From positions 1 through 50,572 of the forward strand of contig JBDTYM010000019.1 of assembly GCA_040005635.1 (NCBI GenBank): 50,572 nt of DNA, read 5' to 3'. Below the pieces are notes generated by a model. It was not told the origin of the DNA. It saw only the letters and a list, made by a program, of their open reading frames with translations, and did no database searches. This stretch comes from Dokdonella_A sp040005635 (GTDB lineage: Bacteria; Pseudomonadota; Gammaproteobacteria; Xanthomonadales; Rhodanobacteraceae). This document shows positions 43,795 to 50,572 of the stretch, one piece after another (positions within the stretch are counted from its first letter, which is position 1; every line of letters begins with the position of its first letter). The translations under genes and the position numbers were made by a program.

Positions 43795-46170
43795 TCACGT
43801 TCCGGCCAGAAATTCGAGCCATCGCGCCTCGTCCCAGATCTCGACGCCGAGCTCGGTCGCCTTGTCCAGCTTGGAACCGGCGGCTTCGCCGGCGATCACG
43901 AAACTCGTCTTCTTCGAGACGCTGCCGGCGACTTTCGCGCCGAGCGCTTCGAGCCGCGCCTTCGCCTCGTCGCGCGACATCGCGCTGAGCGTGCCGGTCA
44001 GCACGACGGTCCGGCCTTCGAGCGGACCTTCCGTGGCCGCGCCCGCGTGCGCGACGGCCGCGCTCAAACGCGCGCTGGCCGTGGCACAGCGCGACACGAG
44101 CGCGCGACCTGCGTCCTCACGCAGGAAGGCCTGCACCGCGGCAGCGCTGTCCTGCGGCAGACCAGCCGCGAGCAGCGCATCGGCGTCGGCCGCGACGAAC
44201 GCCTCGATCGAATCGAAGGCGGTGGCGACCTGCTCCGCGCGCTTGGGCGTGAGCTTCGGAATTCCGATCTGCGCAAGCACGTTGCCGGGTTCGAGCGCGC
44301 CGCGCAGCTTGGGGCTGGGCGCATGCGCATCGGTGATGTCGACACCGCGCGCGAGCAGATCGTCGATGACCTGCTGATTACCCGACTGCTCGAAGAACGC
44401 ATCGATCGCACGCGCGACTTCGCCGCCGATGTCCGGCACGAGTTTCAGGATCGGCCACGGCAGATGCCGGATCAGCGCGAGATCGCCGAACCACGCGGCC
44501 AGTGCCTTCGCCGTGCTTTCGCCGACGTGCTTGATGCCGAGGGCGTAGAGGAATCGCTCCAGCGTGGTGCGTTTGCTGTGCTCGATCGCCTCGATCAGGT
44601 TCTCGGCCCACTTCGTTGCGACCTTGCCGGCCTTGACCCCGCTTTTGAGGACATGTGCCGGCGTGGTGCCGTCGCGCTCGTCGGCGCGGCGCTTCATGTC
44701 GAGCAAATCATCGAGCGTCAATTTGTACAAGCCGGCGACCGAATCGAGGTAACCCAGGTCGCCGAGATCCTCGATATAGCGCTCGCCGAGTCCGTCGATG
44801 TCCATCGCACGGCGTGCGGCAAAGTGGAACACGGCCTGCGTGCGCTGCGCGGCGCAAGTCAGGCCGCCGGTGCAACGCGCAACCGATTCGCCTTCCTCGC
44901 GCACGATCGCCGAATTGCAGATCGGGCAGCGCTCGGGCATGTGCCACGGGGTGGTTTTCTTCGGCCGCAATTCGGTAATCACGCGCACGACTTCCGGAAT
45001 CACGTCGCCCGCGCGGCGCACGATCACGGTGTCGCCGACGCGCACGTCGAGGCGCGCGACCTGGTCGGCGTTGTGCAGCGTCGCATTGGTCACCGTGACA
45101 CCGCCGACGAACACCGGCGCGAGGCGCGCGGTCGGCGTCGCCGCGCCGGTGCGGCCGATGTTGACGTCGATCGCCTCGACGGTCGTCTGCTGCTCCTGCG
45201 CCGGAAACTTGTGCGCGATCGCCCAGCGCGGCGTGCGGCCGACGAAACCGAGTTCGCGCTGGCCGGCAAGGTCGTCGAGCTTGTAGACGACGCCGTCGAT
45301 GTCGAACGGCAAGCGGTCGCGCTGTGCGCCGATCTTCATGTAGTAGGCCAGGCAACCCTTCGCGCCATGCGCTGTTTCGATCAGCGGGCTGACCGGCAAT
45401 CCCCACTCGCGGAATTTCTTCAGGGTCGCCGAGTGCGTCGACGGCAGGCTGCCGCGCTCGACCACGCCAATGGCATAGGCATAGAACGCCAGCGGTCGCT
45501 GCGCAGTGATGCGCGGATCGAGCTGGCGCAGCGAGCCCGCGGCCGCGTTGCGCGGATTGACCAGCGGCTTGATCTTGCCCTCCGAGGCACGCGCTTTCTC
45601 GTTGTAGCGCTCGAAGCCGGCGCGCGGCATGTAGACCTCGCCGCGCACTTCGAGCACGCCCGGAAAATCCTTGCCGCGCAGTTTCAACGGGATCGCCTTG
45701 ATCGTGCGCAGGTTCGGGCTGACGTCCTCGCCGGTCTCGCCGTCGCCACGCGTCGCGCCGCGCACGAACAGGCCGTCCTCGTAGCGCAGGCTGATCGCGA
45801 GGCCGTCGAATTTCGGTTCGACCGAGAACAAGGGGTTGTCGATCTCGAGGCGCTGCTCGATGCGACGCACGAACTCCTCGACTTCCGCGTCGGTGAATGC
45901 ATTGCCGAGCGAAAGCATGCGAATCTCGTGATGCACCTCGGCAAACGCACCCGAAGGCGCCGCGCCGACCCGCTGCGTCGGCGAATCCGGCGTTGCCAGT
46001 TCGGGGTGCGCGGCTTCGAGTGCGGTCAGCTCGCGCATCAGCTTGTCGTATTCGGCATCCGGTATTTCCGGATCGTCGAGTACGTGATAGCGGTAGTTCG
46101 CTTCGTCGATGCGGCCGCGCAGATCGGCTGCGAGTGCGGCGGGATCGGAAGAATGGCTGGCTTTGGTCAT
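43795..46170 (-). CDS. ligA: NAD-dependent DNA ligase LigA
   Basis: 791 residues from ATG 46170; the frame continues to 46290, but homology begins after MTKASHSSDPAALA. Domain Ia (YRYHVLDDPEIPDAEYDKLMRELTALE) binds NMN. The adenylation domain has catalytic K120 in EPKFDG. An OB-fold, a four-Cys zinc finger (CPIC...CTGGLTC), helix-hairpin-helix repeats and a C-terminal BRCT domain (LEGRTVVLTGTLSAMSRDEAK) follow. It seals nicks in replication and repair. It is slightly longer than the usual ~670 residues, partly in the linker before the BRCT domain. It is divergent from the TPR gene across a 211-base gap in which I see no clear promoter. Confidence 0.96.
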   Translation of the reverse strand: MTKASHSSDPAALAADLRGRIDEANYRYHVLDDPEIPDAEYDKLMRELTALEAAHPELATPDSPTQRVGAAPSGAFAEVHHEIRMLSLGNAFTDAEVEEFVRRIEQRLEIDNPLFSVEPKFDGLAISLRYEDGLFVRGATRGDGETGEDVSPNLRTIKAIPLKLRGKDFPGVLEVRGEVYMPRAGFERYNEKARASEGKIKPLVNPRNAAAGSLRQLDPRITAQRPLAFYAYAIGVVERGSLPSTHSATLKKFREWGLPVSPLIETAHGAKGCLAYYMKIGAQRDRLPFDIDGVVYKLDDLAGQRELGFVGRTPRWAIAHKFPAQEQQTTVEAIDVNIGRTGAATPTARLAPVFVGGVTVTNATLHNADQVARLDVRVGDTVIVRRAGDVIPEVVRVITELRPKKTTPWHMPERCPICNSAIVREEGESVARCTGGLTCAAQRTQAVFHFAARRAMDIDGLGERYIEDLGDLGYLDSVAGLYKLTLDDLLDMKRRADERDGTTPAHVLKSGVKAGKVATKWAENLIEAIEHSKRTTLERFLYALGIKHVGESTAKALAAWFGDLALIRHLPWPILKLVPDIGGEVARAIDAFFEQSGNQQVIDDLLARGVDITDAHAPSPKLRGALEPGNVLAQIGIPKLTPKRAEQVATAFDSIEAFVAADADALLAAGLPQDSAAAVQAFLREDAGRALVSRCATASARLSAAVAHAGAATEGPLEGRTVVLTGTLSAMSRDEAKARLEALGAKVAGSVSKKTSFVIAGEAAGSKLDKATELGVEIWDEARWLEFLAGT

Positions 46171-46381
46171 GACAGTCGCTGGTTTCACTTGCGGTAACTG
46201 CAGGAGCGTCGCGCGACCGGAGCTTCCCACCGCTGCGGTCGCGCGCCAGGCGCTCTTGCAGGGGTTGGCCATGGGTCGCAGGCCGCGCATGCGCCCAGTT
46301 TAACGGCTTGCCGCAGGGCGGCGTGACGCGCCGCCGCCGGCCCGTTCACACTCGTGCACATGCCCCCTCGAGGAGACCGCA

Positions 46382-47224
46382 ATGGCGAAGAAGGCCTGGA
46401 CTGCTTTCCCGTATTCCGACCCGCGTTTCGACTATGCCGGCGACAAGCTCGCCAAGGCCTGGGGCGTGCTGCACGCAGGCGATCAGGAGCCCTACCCCGA
46501 CGAGAAACGCGTCGCCGCGGTGCTGAAGGCGAACCCAAAACTCGGCAAGGACGCGGCCACGGCAGCCGCTGCGCTGCAAGACGCCTGGCGCGCGTTCCAT
46601 CGGGGTGATTTCCAGCAGGCCTACGAGGAGGGCGTCCTGCTGAAAGCCCTTGGCGCGTCCGTTGCGGTCAAGGCCGGCGGCATCCATGCGACCTATCTGC
46701 TCGACGATGACAAGGCCAAGACCGCACGCTACGACGAACTGATCCGCCTCGCCGACGAGGCGGTTGCAGCACTGCCGGGCGAGGCCAACAGCCACTACCG
46801 GCGTGCCTTCGCGATCGGCCGCCTGAGCCAGGCGATTTCGATTACCAAGGCGCTTGCGCAAGGCCTCGCGGGCAAGGTACGCGAGGCACTCGATCGCACG
46901 CTCGATCTCGCGCCGAAGCATGCCGAGGCGTACACCGCGCTCGGTCTCTATCACGCCGAAATCGTCGGCAAGGTCGGCGGCATGCTGGCCAAGCTCACGT
47001 ATGGCGCCAACGCCGGCGATGCCGAGAAGCACCTCAAGCAGGCGCTGAAACTGACGCCGGATTCACCGATCGCCTGGATCGAGTACGGCAATGCGTTGCT
47101 GCTCCTGCACGGCGACAAGCGCGAAGACGAAGTGGCCGAAGCCTACGACAAGGCAGCGAAGCTGAAGCCGCGCGATGCGATGGAAGCGCTGGATGCAGCC
47201 TGGGCGAAGGAACAGATCGAGTAG
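46382..47224 (+). CDS. TPR-like repeat protein
   Basis: 280 residues from ATG 46382, preceded by GAGGAGACC. It has no signal peptide or membrane segment. The sequence is almost all helical, with several tetratricopeptide-like units: ALQDAWRAFHRGDFQQAYEEGVLLKAL (~62-88), a conserved HYRRAFAIGRLSQAISITKALAQGLAGKVREALDRTLDLAPKHAEAYTALGLYHAEIVGKVG core, and DAEKHLKQALKLTPDSPIAWIEYGNALL (~217-244). The middle segment resembles uncharacterised proteobacterial TPR proteins. The function is unknown; it is probably a scaffold. Confidence 0.8.
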   Translation: MAKKAWTAFPYSDPRFDYAGDKLAKAWGVLHAGDQEPYPDEKRVAAVLKANPKLGKDAATAAAALQDAWRAFHRGDFQQAYEEGVLLKALGASVAVKAGGIHATYLLDDDKAKTARYDELIRLADEAVAALPGEANSHYRRAFAIGRLSQAISITKALAQGLAGKVREALDRTLDLAPKHAEAYTALGLYHAEIVGKVGGMLAKLTYGANAGDAEKHLKQALKLTPDSPIAWIEYGNALLLLHGDKREDEVAEAYDKAAKLKPRDAMEALDAAWAKEQIE

Positions 47225-47317
47225 GGCTGAGCAGGCCACCACTACTCTTTACAAGGCGAGGCTTTCGCCGCAGACCGCGTGCGTCTACCATCCGGATGTT
47301 CTTCACGGGGGTTTCAC

Positions 47318-49147
47318 ATGCGTAGAGTACTGCTGGTGCTTGCGATCGCCTTCGCCGGCACGCACGCGGCCGTGGCCGCCGAATGGGTGGTCGAGGCGAA
47401 ATATCCGGATCATGCGGCGCTGGCCCGCGCGGCCGCGCGATTCGGTCACATCATCGTCGATGACCAGCGCAGCGTACTGCGCGTCGCGACCGACGAAGGC
47501 GGCATTCGCGCGCTCGAAGGAGCGGGTCTCACCGTGAGCATCGATCAGGCGGCAACGGCCCGCTTGACGGTGGAAACCGAGCGCGTCGCCGCCGCGCGAG
47601 CGCGCATCGCCGCCGGCGGCCTGCCTGTCCTGACCGGCAGCGGTTACGACACGATTCCGGGCTACGAATGTTTCCGCTCCATCGTCGGCACCTACGCGAC
47701 GATGGACGATCTCGCCGCCAACCATCCCGATATCGCGGCCATCGACGAGATCGGCCCGACCTGGGAAAAGACCCAGGATCCGAACAGCGGATTCACGATG
47801 CGCGCGATGCACATCACGAACTTGTCGACCGCGCCCGACGATCCCGAGCGTCCGCGCATGGCCGTGTTCAGCTCGATCCACGCGCGCGAATACGCGCCGG
47901 CCGAGGTCGATACGCGTTTCGCCGAATACCTGGTCAATGGCTACGGCGTCGATGCCGAAGCGACCTGGCTGGTCGACCACAATGATTTCCGCCTGATCCT
48001 GCTGGCCAATCCGGACGCACGCGTGCTGGCCGAGCAGCAGATCTATCAGCGCAAGAACATGGATACGATCAACGGGCAGTGCAGCGACGAAAACGAATTC
48101 TCGCAGCCGGGCGTCGACCTCAATCGCAACTTCCCGTTCCACTGGAACATCACCGACGGCCTGGGCTCCGACAGTGACCAGTGCAGCCAGACCTTCCGTG
48201 GGCCCAGCGTCGACGGCAGCGCCATGGTCCAGGGCACACCGGAACCGGAAACGCAGAACCTCGTGCAATACGTCGCCGGCACCTGCGACGCCGACGGCAA
48301 CTGCAGCGGCGGCTTGTTCGCCGATCGCCGCGAAGGCTCGATGTACGGGACGAACGGTCACGACGACGGCAACGCGGCGCCCGACGACACCACCGGCTTC
48401 TTTGTCGACATCCACAGCAATGCCGCACTCGTGCTGTGGCCATGGGGCGACACATCGAGCGCCGCACCGAACCAGGTTGCGCTGCGCACGTTCGGCCGTC
48501 GCATCGCGTACTTCAACCAGTACACACCGGAGCAATCGGACGAGCTCTATGCGACCGATGGCACCACCGACGACACGATGTATGGACTGCTCGGCGTGCC
48601 AGGTTTCACCATCGAGACGGACGGATTCGACTTCTTCCAGGATTGCGGATCGTTCGACGCGAGCACCGCGCCGGACAATATCGCCGCGCTGAGCTATGTC
48701 GCGCGTGCGCTGCACGCGCCTTATCGCCTTCCATCAGGACCCGATGTGTCCGGTCTCGCGGCGACGACGCCTGTCGACGGCGGTGCGGGCTTGACCGTCA
48801 CCGTCACCGCGACGATCAGCGATCTCAACTACAACCAGAGCAATGGCAGCCAGACGACGTATCCGATCGCCGGCGCGAGCGCCTATCTGGACGCCTTGCC
48901 GTGGCAGACGGACGCCACACCGATTGCCCTGTCGGCTGTCGATGGCAGTTTCGACGAGAAATCGGAAGCAGTCACCGGCACGATCCCGCTCACCGGTGTC
49001 AGTCCGGGCCGCCACCTGTTGTACGTTCAGGGCGTGAATACGCTCGGCGGCGGTCGCGGTACAACCGGTACGCCCAACGCCGTGTTCATCGACGTCCCGG
49101 TCGATTCGAACGATGTGATCTTCGACGATGGCTTCGAGAGCCCGTGA
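47318..49147 (+). CDS. Secreted M14 zinc carboxypeptidase with C-terminal DGFE-type tail
   Basis: 609 residues from ATG 47318, the start of a clear signal peptide (MRRVLLVLAIAFAGTHAAVA). An N-terminal prodomain-like region (~22-105) precedes the M14 catalytic domain. Zinc ligands H188 and E191 are in SIHAREYAPAE, the substrate-binding DLNRNF motif is at 267-272, the third zinc ligand H366 is in FVDIHSNAALVLWPWG, and catalytic E433 is in FTIETDG. A beta-sandwich region (~480-595) follows. The protein ends NDVIFDDGFESP, a short tail that recurs at the C-termini of secreted proteins in some Xanthomonadales. Predicted role: extracellular or surface peptide trimming. Confidence 0.9.
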   Translation: MRRVLLVLAIAFAGTHAAVAAEWVVEAKYPDHAALARAAARFGHIIVDDQRSVLRVATDEGGIRALEGAGLTVSIDQAATARLTVETERVAAARARIAAGGLPVLTGSGYDTIPGYECFRSIVGTYATMDDLAANHPDIAAIDEIGPTWEKTQDPNSGFTMRAMHITNLSTAPDDPERPRMAVFSSIHAREYAPAEVDTRFAEYLVNGYGVDAEATWLVDHNDFRLILLANPDARVLAEQQIYQRKNMDTINGQCSDENEFSQPGVDLNRNFPFHWNITDGLGSDSDQCSQTFRGPSVDGSAMVQGTPEPETQNLVQYVAGTCDADGNCSGGLFADRREGSMYGTNGHDDGNAAPDDTTGFFVDIHSNAALVLWPWGDTSSAAPNQVALRTFGRRIAYFNQYTPEQSDELYATDGTTDDTMYGLLGVPGFTIETDGFDFFQDCGSFDASTAPDNIAALSYVARALHAPYRLPSGPDVSGLAATTPVDGGAGLTVTVTATISDLNYNQSNGSQTTYPIAGASAYLDALPWQTDATPIALSAVDGSFDEKSEAVTGTIPLTGVSPGRHLLYVQGVNTLGGGRGTTGTPNAVFIDVPVDSNDVIFDDGFESP

Positions 49148-49163
49148 TCGCGGCAATCGTCCC

Positions 49164-49179
49164 GGCGCCGCACGGCGCC
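49164..49179. terminator. Hairpin in the convergent gap after the M14 peptidase
   Basis: GGCGCC-GCAC-GGCGCC can form a GC-only stem 17 bases after the M14 stop codon, between convergent genes. No T-run follows, so it would be an atypical terminator. The rest of the 173-base gap shows nothing clear. Confidence 0.3.
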
Positions 49180-49320
49180 CGCGACAGCAACCGGATGCGG
49201 TGACTGTCGCGAACGGATTCGAAGGACGCTGGGCATCGGGACGCGGCGCCAGCGTTCGATCGGATTTTCGCGGATGGCTGTGCGGCTTGAAACCCTGACC
49301 GCACGGCTCTCAGCCGTCGC

Positions 49321-50572
49321 TCACGCGGACACGAGTGCGCCCGATACGACCAGTTCGCACATCGCTCGCACATCGCCATCCATCGCCCGATCGCGCGACA
49401 TGAACGCGATGCGTTCGCGGATCTTCGCGTGCGCCTTCGCGACGGCGGTGCCGCCGTGGAAATCTGTCGCCTGCGCAAGCGCCTCGGTGAGCGCCTGCAC
49501 TTCGGCTTCGAATTGCGCGCGCGAGGCGTGCTCTGTGTGCGGCGCGTTGGCGATCTTGCCGGCGAGCGCACGCCAGTCGCCGCGCTTGGCCAGGCGACGC
49601 GCCGCGTTCAACATGTCCTGGCGATAGTCGAGCGCCTGCGCGGCGGTGTAGAGCTCCATCGCCAGCACGTGGCCCAGATCCTCGGTCATCTCGAGCACGT
49701 GACGCGCTTCGTTGGCGCCCATCGAGACATGGTCTTCGGCATTCGCGCTGGTCGGAATCGAATACACCGAGGCCGGGTGCGCGCGCGTTGCCAGATCGTT
49801 GACCAGCGCCGCCGCGGTGTACTGCACGATCATGAAACCGGAGTCGGTCGCGTCCTCGTTGCCGATCAGGAACGCCGGCAGCCCGTCATTGGTGGCCGGA
49901 TCGACCAACTTGTTCAAGCGCCGCTCGGAGATCGATGCGAGCACCGGAATCGCGGCTTTCACGTAGCTCATCGCAAGCGCGAGCGGCATGCCGTGGAAGT
50001 GACCGGCCGAGACGACCTGGTCCTCGATGACCTCGGCGTTGTCGGCGTCCGGGAAGATCAGCGGGTTGTCGGTGACCGAGTTCAGCTCGATGTCGAATAC
50101 GCGCGCGGCCTGCGCGATCGCATCGCGCACGGCGCCATGCACCTGCGGCATGCAGCGCAGACAGTAGGCGTCCTGCGGCTGATGCTTCTTGCCGCCCTTG
50201 AACGGCAGGAAGCGCTGATAGAACGTTTCGCGGCCGTGGCGCTGGCTCGGCGGCACATAGTCCCAACAGATGTCGAAATGCTGCTGCTGGTCTTCCGCTT
50301 CGGTCCACGAATCGGCCAGCCAGGTGCGGAAGCGCGGCACCAGGTGATACGGAATATCGGCGAGAGTCGAGCCGTCGAGCAGGCCACGGACCTGCTGTGC
50401 CGTTTCGACCTGACCCGGATGCGGACGCAATGCATGCACCTCGGGTTTGAACGCGCCCACGCGACCGGCAAACGCATCCAGCGTCATCGCTGCGGCGAGG
50501 TCAGCCGTTGCGACGAGAATTTCCAGGCGATCGAGCGCGAGCACGCCGCAGGCCAGCATCTGCGCGGTACCG
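49321..50572 (-). CDS. Aromatic amino acid ammonia-lyase (HutH/PAL family), 5' end outside window
   Basis: The frame is open to the window edge. The ATG at 50559 is internal, since GTAQMLACGVLAL continues the usual ammonia-lyase helix, so the part with the Ala-Ser-Gly that forms the MIO group is missing. Family motifs are QDAYCLRCMPQVHGAVRDAI, VTDNPLIFPD, the FHG region (VSAGHFHGMPLA where HutH usually has SGGNFHGEP) and YSIPTSANAEDHVSMGANEAR. An extra stretch of roughly 50 residues lies before QDAY (VPRFRTWLADSWTEAEDQQQ...). The enzyme should eliminate ammonia from His, Tyr or Phe. The deviations make plain histidine ammonia-lyase uncertain, and no other hut genes are visible. Confidence 0.82.
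   Translation of the reverse strand, partial: GTAQMLACGVLALDRLEILVATADLAAAMTLDAFAGRVGAFKPEVHALRPHPGQVETAQQVRGLLDGSTLADIPYHLVPRFRTWLADSWTEAEDQQQHFDICWDYVPPSQRHGRETFYQRFLPFKGGKKHQPQDAYCLRCMPQVHGAVRDAIAQAARVFDIELNSVTDNPLIFPDADNAEVIEDQVVSAGHFHGMPLALAMSYVKAAIPVLASISERRLNKLVDPATNDGLPAFLIGNEDATDSGFMIVQYTAAALVNDLATRAHPASVYSIPTSANAEDHVSMGANEARHVLEMTEDLGHVLAMELYTAAQALDYRQDMLNAARRLAKRGDWRALAGKIANAPHTEHASRAQFEAEVQALTEALAQATDFHGGTAVAKAHAKIRERIAFMSRDRAMDGDVRAMCELVVSGALVSA

Noticed and set aside
44047..46197. 716-codon open frame on the plus strand
   Set aside because: Antisense to ligA, whose domains and catalytic residues are complete.

Overview
The window is GC-rich and gene-dense, with no tRNA, rRNA, CRISPR array or insertion sequence that I can see. 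The lexA-imuA-imuB-dnaE2 cassette, orn next to sbcB, epmA, ligA and a secreted M14 peptidase ending in a short DGFE-type tail suggest a gammaproteobacterium of the Xanthomonadales/Lysobacterales, perhaps a Rhodanobacteraceae relative such as Dokdonella. This placement is inference from gene content, not from a marker gene.

Region 1 (1-9057) is housekeeping and DNA repair. It holds the 3' end of lexA and the SOS mutagenesis genes imuA, imuB and dnaE2, tightly packed and with dnaE2 carrying an in-frame repeat-like insertion. The oligoribonuclease gene orn and exonuclease I gene sbcB follow, divergently transcribed, and then a DUF2461 protein.

Region 2 (about 9058-32685) is the most unusual part. 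It is a 23-kb one-direction cluster: a HlyD-type membrane fusion protein, a MacB/LolD-type ATPase, seven tandem ~800-residue permeases with duplicated MacB_PCD-FtsX architecture (ADOP-like), a second ATPase, an NtrC-like response regulator and its histidine kinase. A near-consensus sigma-54 promoter lies just before the HlyD gene, with a 22-bp dyad further upstream as a possible activator site. This suggests the terminal two-component system switches on the exporter cluster. Between permeases 6 and 7 lies a deletion scar: an ATPase cut off in Walker A and joined to the last codons of a vanished permease. The cluster therefore appears to expand and contract by gene duplication and deletion.

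Region 3 (32692-35461, minus strand) holds epmA (EF-P lysyltransferase) and a secreted M28 peptidase.

Region 4 (35516-43743, minus strand) is a defence island directly downstream of ligA. Type I restriction genes hsdM and hsdS overlap. Between hsdS and hsdR sit a HigB/HigA toxin-antitoxin pair, a lone ParD-like antitoxin, and a winged-helix protein plus AbiEii-like nucleotidyltransferase whose genes overlap hsdR by ATGA junctions. A perfect 26-bp palindrome overlapping a plausible promoter precedes the winged-helix gene, so hsdR appears to have its own repressible promoter, separate from hsdMS.

Region 5 (43795-50572) holds ligA, a TPR-like protein, a secreted M14 zinc carboxypeptidase and the 3' part of an aromatic amino acid ammonia-lyase. 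No gene-free stretch exceeds 300 bases.
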